Source: Bacillota bacterium
GTDB taxonomy: Bacteria; Bacillota; Clostridia; Lachnospirales; Lachnospiraceae
Reading direction: 5' to 3'
DNA length: 64,000 nucleotides
Assembly: GCA_023386815.1 (NCBI GenBank)
Contig: JAEWIZ010000006.1
Span: 1 to 64,000 of the forward strand
A program made the position numbers and the translations under genes. This document shows, piece after piece, positions 6,381-15,330 of this stretch. The notes beneath the pieces were generated by a model. The model had not been told where the DNA came from, did not search any database, and saw only the letters and a program-made list of their open reading frames with translations. Each line of letters starts with the position of its first letter. Position 1 is the first letter of the stretch.

Positions 6381-9020
6381 ATGAAGTACTATCTTGAGCA
6401 AGTGGAAGATGTATTAGAAGCTGTGAACAGCAAAACAACCGGTTTATCTGATTCAGAAGCAAAGCTTCGATTGGAGAAGAACGGGAAGAACAAGTTAGCG
6501 GAGGCGAAGAAGGACGGATTAGTTAAGCGCTTTCTTTCTCAATTAACTGACCCAATGATTATTATTTTACTTGTCGCTGCATTGATTTCCGGAGTGACTT
6601 CCGTATTTGAAGGAGAGTCCGTCGCCGATGTTTTCATTATTCTCTTCGTAGTAATTGTAAATGCAGTCTTAGGTGTTTACCAGGAGAATAAGGCAGAGAA
6701 AGCAATTGAAGCACTGCAAGAGATGGCGGCTGCCACCAGCAAGGTTTTACGTAATGGCAGTATATCAAGTGTTAGGAGTGAAGACCTTGTAGTAGGTGAT
6801 ATCGTACTCCTGGAAGCAGGGGATGCTGTACCAGCGGATTGCCGTATTTTTGAAAGTGCAAGTTTAAAAATCGAAGAAGCAGCTCTTACTGGTGAGTCAG
6901 TTCCTGTGAATAAGATGATGGAGCTTCTTTCCTTAAAGAATGGAGAAAAGGAAGTTCCTTTAGGAGACAGAAAGAACATGGCATATATGGGTAGTACTGT
7001 CGTATATGGTCGTGGTAAGGCAGTAGTTGTTGCAACAGGAATGGAAACTGAGATGGGTAAGATTGCTGACGCAATTGCACAGACTCAGGAGAATGAAACT
7101 CCATTACAGATTAAATTAAATCAGCTGAGCAAAATTCTAAGTATTCTTGTAATCGGTATCTGTATCTTTATTTTTGCATTTAGTTTAATTCGTTCCGGAG
7201 ATTTTAGCGGTGAAGTTGTCCTTAAGACCTTTATGGTGGCAGTAAGCCTCGCAGTTGCTGCAATTCCTGAGGGATTGGCAGCGGTAGTTACGATTGTTCT
7301 TTCTATTGGTGTTACAAACATGAGTAAACGAAGTGCGGTAATTCGTCGATTGACTGCAGTTGAGACTCTTGGATGTACGCAGATTATCTGTAGTGATAAA
7401 ACCGGTACCCTGACTCAGAATAAGATGACAGTAGTGGATCATTATGCTGCAGATGAAGCAATGCTTGCAAAAGCCATGGCTTTATGCTGTGACGCAGAGT
7501 TAGAAAATGGAGCAGCAGTAGGTGAGCCAACCGAATGTGCCCTAGTAAATTATGCAGCAAGCTTAAATTTATTAAAACCTGACTTGAAGAAGGAATATCC
7601 ACGTGTCGGTGAAGCACCTTTTGATTCCAGCCGTAAGATGATGTCTACCGTACATCAGGATCATCAGGAGATTATTCAGTTTACAAAAGGAGCACCGGAT
7701 GAAATTCTTCGTCTATGTACTGCCTATATTGAAGACGGTAAGATTCTTCCAATGACAGAAGAAAAGCATGCTCAAATACTAAACGAGAATAAAAGAATGG
7801 CAGATAAGGCACTGCGTGTACTGGCAGCAGCTTGCTACAAGCATGAAACAATGCCGACGGTATTCTCGCCTGAGAGTTTAGAGCATGATTTAATCTTCCT
7901 TGGTTTAACAGGTATGATTGATCCTGTACGTCCTGAGGTTATCGATGCAATCAAGGAATGTCGCACTGCTGGCATCCGTCCTATTATGATTACAGGTGAC
8001 CACAAAGATACCGCTGTGGCTATCGCAACAGAAATCGGAATTATTAATAATCCGAGCCAGGCAATTACAGGAGCAAGGTTAAATGAGATCTCTGATGAAG
8101 AATTGGACAAGACCATTCAAAATTATGGGGTTTATGCACGTGTACAGCCGGAGCATAAGGTACGTATCGTAAATGCCTGGAAGAAGCTTGGCATGATTAC
8201 TGCGATGACGGGAGATGGCGTTAATGATGCACCTTCCATCAAGAGTGCTGATATCGGTGTTGGTATGGGTATCACAGGTACTGATGTAACAAAGAATGTA
8301 GCTGATATGGTTCTTGCAGATGATAATTTTGCTACCATTGTATCCGCAGTAGAAGAAGGAAGAAGAATCTATGATAATATTCGTAAAGCGATTCAATTCT
8401 TACTATCTTCCAACTTAAGTGAAGTACTATCTATTTTTATAGCCACCGTATTAGGCTTTACTGTAATGAAGCCGGTACATATTTTATGGATTAATTTAAT
8501 TACCGACTGTTTCCCGGCACTTGCCTTAGGAATGGAAAAGGGAGAAAAAGACTTGATGGAACGTAAGCCACGTTCTTCCAAGGAAGGTATTTTCTCTGGT
8601 GGTGTCGGGTTCGATGTCGCATATCAAGGTGCGATGGTAACAATATTAACTTTAGCTGCTTACTTTACCGGGCATTTTATTGAATCTGGTAAATGGGAGT
8701 TTGTAACCAGTGCTGATGGTATGACAATGGCCTTCCTTACAATGAGTATGGCTGAGATTTTCCATAGTTTTAATATGCGAAGCCAACGAGGTTCTATTTT
8801 CCGTATGAACTCCAGGAATATAACCTTAATCGGAGCTATGGTAATTAGCTTTATTCTTACAACAGCAGTAATTTATATTCCGTTTTTCCGAGAGATTTTT
8901 GAATTTGAACACATCAGCCTGATTGAATATGGAATTGCAATGTTACTGGCAATTAGCGTTATTCCAATCGTTGAGGTTGTGAAGGCAATTCAAAGAGCAG
9001 CTACAAAAAGGGCAGAATAA
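6381..9020 (+). CDS. P-type cation ATPase (Ca2+/Mn2+ type, P2A), probable Mn2+ exporter
   Basis: Ten-helix P2-type ATPase of 879 residues. The phosphorylated aspartate is D339 in CSDKTGTLT; the dephosphorylation loop TGES is at 170-173; PEGL of helix M4 is at 295-298; KGAPDE marks nucleotide binding; TGDGVNDAP is near residue 615. Ion-site residues follow the Ca2+ pumps: N and E in SSNLSEV (M5), and N, T and D in NLITD (M6). MSMAEIFHSFN in M8 resembles the PMR1/SPCA group, which carries both Ca2+ and Mn2+. The leader holds a Mn2+-type riboswitch, so I infer Mn2+ efflux as at least one role, as proposed for the Lactococcus pump YoaB. It stands alone, with its own terminator. Confidence 0.9.
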   Translation: MKYYLEQVEDVLEAVNSKTTGLSDSEAKLRLEKNGKNKLAEAKKDGLVKRFLSQLTDPMIIILLVAALISGVTSVFEGESVADVFIILFVVIVNAVLGVYQENKAEKAIEALQEMAAATSKVLRNGSISSVRSEDLVVGDIVLLEAGDAVPADCRIFESASLKIEEAALTGESVPVNKMMELLSLKNGEKEVPLGDRKNMAYMGSTVVYGRGKAVVVATGMETEMGKIADAIAQTQENETPLQIKLNQLSKILSILVIGICIFIFAFSLIRSGDFSGEVVLKTFMVAVSLAVAAIPEGLAAVVTIVLSIGVTNMSKRSAVIRRLTAVETLGCTQIICSDKTGTLTQNKMTVVDHYAADEAMLAKAMALCCDAELENGAAVGEPTECALVNYAASLNLLKPDLKKEYPRVGEAPFDSSRKMMSTVHQDHQEIIQFTKGAPDEILRLCTAYIEDGKILPMTEEKHAQILNENKRMADKALRVLAAACYKHETMPTVFSPESLEHDLIFLGLTGMIDPVRPEVIDAIKECRTAGIRPIMITGDHKDTAVAIATEIGIINNPSQAITGARLNEISDEELDKTIQNYGVYARVQPEHKVRIVNAWKKLGMITAMTGDGVNDAPSIKSADIGVGMGITGTDVTKNVADMVLADDNFATIVSAVEEGRRIYDNIRKAIQFLLSSNLSEVLSIFIATVLGFTVMKPVHILWINLITDCFPALALGMEKGEKDLMERKPRSSKEGIFSGGVGFDVAYQGAMVTILTLAAYFTGHFIESGKWEFVTSADGMTMAFLTMSMAEIFHSFNMRSQRGSIFRMNSRNITLIGAMVISFILTTAVIYIPFFREIFEFEHISLIEYGIAMLLAISVIPIVEVVKAIQRAATKRAE

Positions 9021-9080
9021 TTAGCTGATGGACAATCATCAGGATAAATCTTAAGCTTATTACAATCATATTGCGCCTAT

Positions 9081-9125
9081 AAAGAGAGGATATCCCGGAA
9101 ATGAATCAGGGGTATCCTCTTTTTC
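9081..9125 (+). terminator. Terminator after the P-type ATPase
   Basis: AGAGGATA-CCC (from 9083) pairs with GGG-TATCCTCT (9109-9120), followed by TTTTCTT. Confidence 0.85.
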
Positions 9126-9187
9126 TTAAAAAATTCATCCCATATTTAATCGGGCAGGCTATTACATTCAGAGGCAAATATGTACTC

Positions 9188-9217
9188 TTGACATAGTTAC
9201 TATAGATATCGTATGAT
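9188..9217 (+). promoter_or_regulatory. Sigma-A promoter for the 76-residue ORF
   Basis: TTGACA (9188-9193), an 18-base spacer and TATGAT (9212-9217). It lies about 145 bases before the start of the small protein gene. Confidence 0.6.
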
Positions 9218-9363
9218 TTTATGACACAAGTCCCAAACCATATTTTGGTTGGATAAAAAATGGTGTATTATTTAATTAAAGTGATTCAACTTAATAAGAG
9301 AATGGATTTTGTGGAAACATAATAGAGCAGAATTAAAAAGAATAATAGAAAGGAAGTATTTAT

Positions 9364-9594
9364 ATGAATCAGGGACAACAATTCTTCTACAACTTTTTTA
9401 TGGAACGTGTGATTGAAGGAAAGGAAGAGGAGGCAAAGGCTGTATTAAATAGCGGTTTTCAAAAACAGGAAGAAGGAACCTTTGATGCGGCTTACCTAAA
9501 TGAAGTAATGCCAAAGTATTTTGAATTAATTAAGCCGGAGTTTGCGGAAGACTTAAGGCAAGCGATGGCGCATTTTGGATCAAATTTAAAATAA
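9364..9594 (+). CDS. Small acidic protein of unknown function (76 aa)
   Basis: I do not recognise a family. The ORF has a good ribosome site (AAAGGAAG, about 8 bases) and its own promoter, so it is probably real. It is helical and acidic with no membrane segment or signal peptide: FFYNFFMERVIEGKEEEAKAV at the start, and YLNEVMPKYFELIKPEFAED with a C-terminal RQAMAHFGSNLK. Nothing in it suggests metal binding. It precedes the purine nucleoside phosphorylase gene by 61 bases and may be co-transcribed with it. Confidence 0.65.
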   Translation: MNQGQQFFYNFFMERVIEGKEEEAKAVLNSGFQKQEEGTFDAAYLNEVMPKYFELIKPEFAEDLRQAMAHFGSNLK

Positions 9595-9655
9595 AATGCA
9601 AGTCTAGTTGCGGTGGTAAATATAGCTGTCATTGAACAGGAAAGTGAGGAAACGT

Positions 9656-10468
9656 ATGTACGACAAGGTGTTAGAATCAACGAGATACATTCAAGACAGA
9701 ATAAACTTATCCCCTAAGCTCGCTATCGTTCTGGGCTCGGGTCTTGGTGATATTGTAGACTCCCTTACAGAGATCAAAACAGTGGATTACGCTGATATAC
9801 CAAATTTTCCGAAGTCTACGGTCGAAGGACATGTGGGAAGAATCGTTGTGGGAAAATTCCAGGGTGTTGAAGTACTTATTTTACAGGGAAGATTTCATTT
9901 TTACGAAGGATATTCCATGAAGGAAGTAACTTATCCTGTCTTTGTGATGAAACAGCTTGGTATTGAAACATTAATTCTAACCAATGCCTGCGGTGGTATC
10001 AATGAGAGCTACTCTCCAGGAACCATCCTGTTGATTAATGATTTTATTAATCTAATGCCTTCCAATCCACTCATCGGTATAAATGATGAACGATTTGGCC
10101 CAAGATTTCCCGATATGACAGAGCCTTATAATAAGAAACTGATTGAACTTGCAAAAGAAGTAGCAACAAAAAATTCTATACCGTATGGAGAGGGAGTATA
10201 TGCAGGCTTTCCTGGACCTTACTATGAAACTGCTGCAGAAATAAGGATGATAAAAGGCTTTGGGGCAGATACTGTCGGTATGTCCACAGTACCGGAGACA
10301 ATCGCTGCCAACTACCTGGGAATACAGGTGCTTGGATTGGCTGTTATCACCAATATGGCAACAGGCATCCAAAAAGTAAAACACTCCCATGAAAGAGTTC
10401 TTGAAATTGCTAAGAAAGCTTCTAGCGATTTAACCTGTTTAATTAGTGGTGTAATTGAGGGGTTATAA
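9656..10468 (+). CDS. punA: Purine nucleoside phosphorylase (trimeric, PNP/MTAP family)
   Basis: Cytoplasmic salvage enzyme that splits inosine/guanosine with phosphate into base and ribose-1-phosphate. 270 residues, the size of the low-molecular-mass trimeric class. Motifs: phosphate-binding GSGLGD near residue 26, QGRFHFYEGYS, the purine-site NACGGIN, VYAGFPGPYYETAAEIRM, and GMSTVPE. I use ATG 9656, which has GTGAGGA 8-9 bases upstream; a further in-frame ATG at 9632 adds only a basic octapeptide. A LacI-type regulator follows after 35 bases and may be in the same transcript. Confidence 0.93.
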   Translation: MYDKVLESTRYIQDRINLSPKLAIVLGSGLGDIVDSLTEIKTVDYADIPNFPKSTVEGHVGRIVVGKFQGVEVLILQGRFHFYEGYSMKEVTYPVFVMKQLGIETLILTNACGGINESYSPGTILLINDFINLMPSNPLIGINDERFGPRFPDMTEPYNKKLIELAKEVATKNSIPYGEGVYAGFPGPYYETAAEIRMIKGFGADTVGMSTVPETIAANYLGIQVLGLAVITNMATGIQKVKHSHERVLEIAKKASSDLTCLISGVIEGL

Positions 10469-10503
10469 AATATCAAACCAAATGGCAAACGAGGACAAGA
10501 TAT

Positions 10504-11505
10504 ATGAAAAGAGTTACGATAAAGGATGTGGCAAAAGAGGCTGGGGTATCGATCACAACAGTCTCCCATGTCTTAAATAATGCAGGGAATATTGGTGCAG
10601 AAACAAGAGAAAGGGTCTTAGCAATAGCAAAAAGTTTGCATTATGCACCGGACTGGAATGGCAGTAAGCTTAAGATGAAAAATACCCATATCATTGGATT
10701 ATTTGTTCCAATGATCAATGGTTATTATGGCACCCTTGCGAATGCAATTCATCAAGCTTGTCTTCAAGCAGGTTATGAACTGGATATTTTTATAACGGCT
10801 GAAAAGGAGTTGTTAATTAAAAATCTATTGAGAAACCGAGTAGATGGAGCAATTCTTCCTTTTGGAAGTCTGGATGAAGTTGATGATGAGATTCTGGTAA
10901 ATTCCGGACTCCCTCTGGTCTTTCTTGACCGTGAACGTTGCTGTGACAGTATTTCCAGTGTCGTATTTGATTCCTATGCTGCCGGAAAGGAAGTAGGCGA
11001 GTATCTTCTGAAGCTGGGGCACAAGAAATTTTTGTTTATCAAGGGATATGATAATTATGACTGTATGGAACGAAAAAGAGGCTTTGAGCATGCTTTAAGG
11101 GCTTCAGGCATTGATTTAAAAGAAGAGCATATTCTAGAGGGATATTGTAACCGACAGGTAGCATATCACAGTATAAAATCTTATGTGCAAGGAAACACGG
11201 TGTTACCGGATGCAGTGTTTGCAGTAAATGATGACTGTGCGATAGGGTGTATTGAAGCATTCGTGGAAGAAGGATACCAGGTACCCAAGGATATTAGTGT
11301 CATAGGGTGTGATAATATATTACTTAGTCAATGGTTTGTTCCTTCTGTCACCACCTATGATACAGATGTGGAAGCTCAGGGAAGAGTTGCTGTTGAAGTG
11401 CTTTTACGAATGATTCAGGGTGAGACCTTGCAGCAGGGAAAGAAAATAATAGGCAGGCTGATAGAACGTCAATCAACAAGGAATAAATCAAACACTAATC
11501 AGTAA
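10504..11505 (+). CDS. LacI-family transcriptional regulator
   Basis: 333 residues: an N-terminal LacI helix-turn-helix (TIKDVAKEAGVSITTVSHVLN, residues 3-23, split by the usual turn), hinge helix region to about residue 55, then a periplasmic-binding-protein-like sugar-sensor domain with IIGLFVP, LVFLDRE, FDSYAAGKEVGEYLL, FAVNDDCAIGCIEA and the V-IGCDNI near the end. It sits between purine nucleoside phosphorylase and a GH1 glucosidase. Two identical 16-base palindrome-centred sites flank the stretch after its stop codon, one overlapping the stop itself. It probably represses the glucosidase gene in response to a beta-glucoside. The effector is not known. Confidence 0.9.
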   Translation: MKRVTIKDVAKEAGVSITTVSHVLNNAGNIGAETRERVLAIAKSLHYAPDWNGSKLKMKNTHIIGLFVPMINGYYGTLANAIHQACLQAGYELDIFITAEKELLIKNLLRNRVDGAILPFGSLDEVDDEILVNSGLPLVFLDRERCCDSISSVVFDSYAAGKEVGEYLLKLGHKKFLFIKGYDNYDCMERKRGFEHALRASGIDLKEEHILEGYCNRQVAYHSIKSYVQGNTVLPDAVFAVNDDCAIGCIEAFVEEGYQVPKDISVIGCDNILLSQWFVPSVTTYDTDVEAQGRVAVEVLLRMIQGETLQQGKKIIGRLIERQSTRNKSNTNQ

Positions 11506-11544
11506 AACGTTTTTGTTGACAGAAAATATGGTTGATGCTAAGAT
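11501..11544 (+). promoter_or_regulatory. LacI-type operator 1 overlapping a promoter
   Basis: AGTAAAACGTTTTTGT (11501-11516) has the AAAACGTTTT palindrome with central CG typical of LacI-family operators; its first bases are part of the regulator's stop codon. It abuts a promoter: TTGACA (11516-11521), 17-base spacer, TAAGAT (11539-11544). Confidence 0.65.
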
Positions 11545-11610
11545 AAAATTGGAGTGTAACAATAGAAACAGGAATGATGGAATTAAAAGAAATAAAGTAG
11601 GTATAGTTAC

Positions 11611-11641
11611 ATACTGTCTGCAGGGAACTTGTAGGCAGTAT
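11611..11641 (+). terminator. Hairpin in the glucosidase leader
   Basis: A 12-base-pair stem (11611-11622 with 11630-11641, two G-U pairs) closes a 7-base loop between operators 1 and 2. It is followed by CTCTTT, only a weak T-run. It could be a leaky terminator or attenuator in the leader of the GH1 gene. Confidence 0.45.
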
Positions 11642-11655
11642 CTCTTTAACATTTT

Positions 11656-11671
11656 AGTAAAACGTTTTTGT
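11656..11671 (+). promoter_or_regulatory. LacI-type operator 2
   Basis: An exact second copy of AGTAAAACGTTTTTGT, 155 bases after operator 1. The spacing allows looping by a tetrameric or paired repressor. The remaining stretch to the glucosidase start (11672-11903) is AT-rich with no other clear feature. Confidence 0.65.
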
Positions 11672-11903
11672 GATTATATATTCCATTAAAATTAATTGAT
11701 ATACAATTATTTATTTGTTTCTTACACTAATACTTTAATAACGAAATAGAGAATTGCAAAATCGGATTACTTCACGGCTATTTGCTTGCAATGATCTATG
11801 AGGATTCAAGTGCCAAAGTTGATATTAGTATACATATAATCATAAACCTTATTTTAATTTTGACAATTGAAGCCTATCATAAATTAATTCATGGAGGTGT
11901 AGT

Positions 11904-13214
11904 ATGAGTTTTCCTGAAAATTTTTATTGGGGTGCAGCTAGTGCAGCGCATCAGGTAGAGGGAGCCTATAATGAGGATGGTAAAGGTATGGGTATCTGGG
12001 ATGCCTTGCATGCAGGACATGTAAAGCACGGTGAGAATGGAAATGATTCCTGTGACCATTATCATCGGTATAAGGACGATGTAGCTTTAATGAAGCAAAT
12101 GGGTTTAAAAGCTTACCGTTTTTCCATTAGCTGGCCGAGAGTAATACCGGAAGAAGGCAGAATTAATGAAAAAGGCTTAGAATTCTATCGTAATTTAGTG
12201 GAGGAGTTACTTCATGCAGGAATTGAGCCTATGGTAACGTTGTTTCACTGGAATCTACCTATGTGGATTCATGATCAAGGCGGTTGGAAATGTGATAAAG
12301 TCTCCGATTATTTTGTAGATTACACCAAGGTTATTGTAGATGCTCTTTCTGATAAAGTAACCTACTGGATGACGATTAATGAACCACAGCTAATTATTGG
12401 GGCAGGCTATGTCGAAGGCTTTCACGCACCATTTTTAAAAGAAAAGGAAAATCAACTGTTATTAACAAAGAACGTAATGCTGGCACACGGAAAAGCGGTG
12501 AGGATCATTCGAGAATTTGCAAAAAAGAAGCCCATTGTTGGCATGGCACCTACCGGAGGAGGCATCACACCGGCTTCCTTAAGCCTGGAGGATATTGAAA
12601 CTGCGAGAGAAGCTTCCTATCCGGTTAAGGCTCATGTATTTAGTACAAACTGGTGGATGGATCCAATTATTCTGGGAGAGGTTCCAGAGGTTCTGCAGAC
12701 GGTACTGGATGAAGAAGCAATGAAGGTGATCCATCAGCCTTTGGATTTTTTTGCCTTTAATATCTACCACAACCATAATTATTCGGAGGAGCCGGGAATC
12801 TTGAACCCCAATGTCTATTCTGGTATGCCTAGAACGACTATGGACTGGCCTATTACACCGGAATGCATGTATTGGATGGTAAGATTTCACCACGAAAGAT
12901 ATCACCTGCCGATTCTAATCTCAGAAAATGGTATGGCTAATACTGATTTTGTCATGCTGGATGGAAAGGTACATGATCCACAGAGAGTTGATTATATCCA
13001 TAGATATTTAAAGTATCTGAAAAAGGCAGTTGAAGAAGGTATTCCGGTAATTGGATATCTGTATTGGTCCATAATGGACAATTTTGAATGGGCAGAAGGG
13101 TATGATAAGCGCTTTGGTCTCATTTATGTGGATTATCGGACAAAAGAGAGAATCTTGAAGGATTCCGCATACTTTTATGCGGAAGTTATTAAAAATAATG
13201 GAGCCAATCTATAG
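11904..13214 (+). CDS. bglA: Beta-glucosidase, glycoside hydrolase family 1
   Basis: Retaining GH1 enzyme of 436 residues, cytoplasmic (no signal peptide), hydrolysing beta-glucosides such as cellobiose. The N-terminal family signature FYWGAASAAHQVEGAYNEDG is present. The acid/base glutamate is E160 in TINEPQ and the nucleophile E341 in LISENGM; the aglycone-site WSIMDNFEWAEGY segment is near the C-terminus. There is no sign of a phospho-beta-glucosidase (the phosphate-binding S-x-K-x-Y motif is not evident) and no PTS gene nearby. It is preceded by a strong GGAGGTG ribosome site and by LacI-type operators. A hairpin terminator follows. Confidence 0.93.
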   Translation: MSFPENFYWGAASAAHQVEGAYNEDGKGMGIWDALHAGHVKHGENGNDSCDHYHRYKDDVALMKQMGLKAYRFSISWPRVIPEEGRINEKGLEFYRNLVEELLHAGIEPMVTLFHWNLPMWIHDQGGWKCDKVSDYFVDYTKVIVDALSDKVTYWMTINEPQLIIGAGYVEGFHAPFLKEKENQLLLTKNVMLAHGKAVRIIREFAKKKPIVGMAPTGGGITPASLSLEDIETAREASYPVKAHVFSTNWWMDPIILGEVPEVLQTVLDEEAMKVIHQPLDFFAFNIYHNHNYSEEPGILNPNVYSGMPRTTMDWPITPECMYWMVRFHHERYHLPILISENGMANTDFVMLDGKVHDPQRVDYIHRYLKYLKKAVEEGIPVIGYLYWSIMDNFEWAEGYDKRFGLIYVDYRTKERILKDSAYFYAEVIKNNGANL

Positions 13215-13242
13215 ATAATAGATAAATAAGCAGCATATAAAC

Positions 13243-13296
13243 GCCCCAAAAGTGAACCATGCTCAAAAAGCAAGAGATGGGTCTACTTTCTGGGGC
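13243..13296 (+). terminator. Terminator after the GH1 gene
   Basis: GCCCCA with AAGT (from 13243) pairs with ACTTTCTGGGGC (to 13296) over an interrupted long stem, then AGTTTAATT. Confidence 0.65.
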
Positions 13297-13420
13297 AGTT
13301 TAATTATCCTCGATTCATTGGCGGGCGGTCGATATTCATAAAATACTTCTTTACATGCCGGGAAAATTCCCTTGCAGTCTGACTAATATAAGCTGCTTGT
13401 CCATAGCAAAGGTAAATATA

Positions 13421-14011
13421 TTGAATCAATATGTAAAAAAGGATCAAATTCTTTTTGTGGGTTCCTCCTTAATGGAACAGTTTCCGATTTATGAATTTAT
13501 TCAGGATTATGATATCAAGGAAACGATTTATAACCGTGGAGTTGGTGGCTATACAACAATGGAGCTGTTTGAGGTACTGGATACTTTGGTATATGATTTG
13601 GAACCATCAAAAATATTTATCAATATCGGTACCAATGATTTGAATCTGCCGGAGTATACAACCGAAGGTCTGATCGAACGTTATGAACGGATATTAAGAA
13701 GTATAATAGAGCGTCTACCCCAGTCGAAGATCTATGTAATGGCATATTACCCGGTAAACGCAGAATATGATTTCGGTAATTTCTATATGAAGGAAGCACT
13801 GAAGGTCAGAACAAATAACCGTATAAATGAAGCAAATAGAGCAGTTGAAAAACTGGCTGTTAGCTTGGAGTTGCAGTTTATTAATGTCAATAGGAATCTA
13901 CTTGACGAAGAAAATAATTTGCACCATCAATATTCGATTGAAGGAATGCACATGTATGCGAATGGCTATCATGCAATTTTGGAAGACTTAATGAATTATG
14001 TAAGAGAATAA
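13421..14011 (+). CDS. SGNH/GDSL-type hydrolase (esterase-like)
   Basis: SGNH-fold ester hydrolase. Blocks: ILFVGSSLMEQFP (catalytic Ser in GSS), RGVGGYTT (block II Gly), INIGTNDLN (block III Asn), and EGMHMYANGY (block V, catalytic His). No signal peptide, so probably cytoplasmic; substrate unknown. The frame is open back to ATG 13355, but that ATG has no ribosome site and the extra 22 residues do not look like the family. I prefer TTG 13421, with AAAGG 8 bases upstream, giving 196 residues. The sequence just upstream looks like the stub of an unrelated minus-strand gene, so the N-terminus may have been altered by a deletion. Confidence 0.8.
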   Translation: MNQYVKKDQILFVGSSLMEQFPIYEFIQDYDIKETIYNRGVGGYTTMELFEVLDTLVYDLEPSKIFINIGTNDLNLPEYTTEGLIERYERILRSIIERLPQSKIYVMAYYPVNAEYDFGNFYMKEALKVRTNNRINEANRAVEKLAVSLELQFINVNRNLLDEENNLHHQYSIEGMHMYANGYHAILEDLMNYVRE

Positions 14012-14014
14012 GGC

Positions 14015-14048
14015 AAAGGATCTCCACAGCGAAGGGAGATCCTTTTTT
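14015..14048 (+). terminator. Terminator after the SGNH hydrolase gene
   Basis: AAGGATCTCC pairs with GGGAGATCCTT around an 8-base loop, followed by TTTTT. Confidence 0.9.
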
Positions 14049-14089
14049 ATACTCTTTGAGGAAGATTTATAGAACTGATGTAAGTAGTT

Positions 14090-15304
14090 CTATTTAATCA
14101 GGGTAATATAGATACCGGTCATAATAGCGGTAGTAATAACTCCGCAAATATTGGCACTTAAGGCATATTCCATGACAAAGCTTAATTTATTAACCTTTGA
14201 AACTTCCTTCTGTGCAACCTTAGCCGTTGTCGGAACACAGGATATTCCGGCAATACCAACGACTGGATTAAAATTTCCCTTCGTAAAAAAGTATACCAGA
14301 TAACCGCCTAGAATTCCCCCAATACCAGAGAGCAAAAGAGCTAGCATTCCTAACACTAATAAGGTCAGAATTTTAGGATCCAATATGGTTTTTGCATCAC
14401 ATAAAACACCCAGCATTAAGCCAAGGAAGAAGGTCGCAGCATAGAGAAATACTTCTTCAATCAGTTTTATGTATTTTTCCAGCCCGGATTCTCGAATTGC
14501 AATTCCAATAAAGAAGCTTAGGAAGAGAGGAGCAGCTACGGGGAAAAGAAGGCATAAGAGAACATTTGCCAGTACTGCAAAAATAAGTTTTTCTTTTGCG
14601 GTGATATGGGCAGTCGGCTTTTTGTTTTTTTCAAGAATTACTTTTCCACGAAGCTCCTTCGGTATCATCAATCGTATTAAAAATGGATATCCACCATAAG
14701 TAAGACTCAAATATAGATAAGCGACTATCGTAATAGGAACAAATAAATTAGGAGCAAGTGTAAGGGAAGTAAACAATACCATAGGTCCATCGGCGCCACC
14801 AATGATTGATACTGCGGCAGCCTCCCCATTGGTTAAGCCTAATAGTCGAGCAATTGGAAAGGTTGCTACAGTACCTAATTCAGCACACATGGCAATAAAC
14901 ATTCCAATGAAGGGGTGAGCCAGTACCATGCCGATATCACAGATGACACCAATACCCATGAATACGAGACACGCGATTAAGCCATTACTAAAGGTCAGAG
15001 TATAAATCGGTTGTAAAAAGTCTATTTGAAGAATATTCATCAATGCGTCAGTATCAGTAACCATTGGGTCAATAAAGAGGTTTCCGGTGGTGGTTGCAGT
15101 CATAAATAATACACCGGCATTCACAGCGGACATACCAAAACCCATAGGAATCATGATGAGCGGTTCCAATACACCTTTCACACCAAGATAAACCAACAGA
15201 ATACCTAAACAGATTAATAGGATACGAAAAAGTACAATAATCGGTTCCTGTATAAACATGGTTCCGATACCTTGAAATAAATTGAAAATATTAATAATGA
15301 TCAC
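14090..15304 (-). CDS. oadB: Sodium-translocating decarboxylase, beta subunit (OadB/GcdB family)
   Basis: Polytopic membrane subunit of a biotin-dependent Na+-pumping decarboxylase; it decarboxylates carboxybiotin and exports Na+. 404 residues with about nine to eleven hydrophobic segments. Family landmarks: PIGFG-like IPMGFGMSAVNAG near residue 55, LAHPFIGMFIAMCAELGTVATFP, and SIIGGADGPM, which holds the Na+-site aspartate and GGADGP signature. Start is GTG 15304, giving the usual LFQGIG N-terminus. A tiny gamma-like gene lies just upstream. No alpha (carboxyltransferase) or biotin-carrier subunit is in the neighbourhood, so the partner is elsewhere or the pump has another role. Confidence 0.9.
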   Translation of the reverse strand: MIIINIFNLFQGIGTMFIQEPIIVLFRILLICLGILLVYLGVKGVLEPLIMIPMGFGMSAVNAGVLFMTATTTGNLFIDPMVTDTDALMNILQIDFLQPIYTLTFSNGLIACLVFMGIGVICDIGMVLAHPFIGMFIAMCAELGTVATFPIARLLGLTNGEAAAVSIIGGADGPMVLFTSLTLAPNLFVPITIVAYLYLSLTYGGYPFLIRLMIPKELRGKVILEKNKKPTAHITAKEKLIFAVLANVLLCLLFPVAAPLFLSFFIGIAIRESGLEKYIKLIEEVFLYAATFFLGLMLGVLCDAKTILDPKILTLLVLGMLALLLSGIGGILGGYLVYFFTKGNFNPVVGIAGISCVPTTAKVAQKEVSKVNKLSFVMEYALSANICGVITTAIMTGIYITLIK

Positions 15305-15330
15305 CTGTCTTTCTAACTAGATTTTATGAT

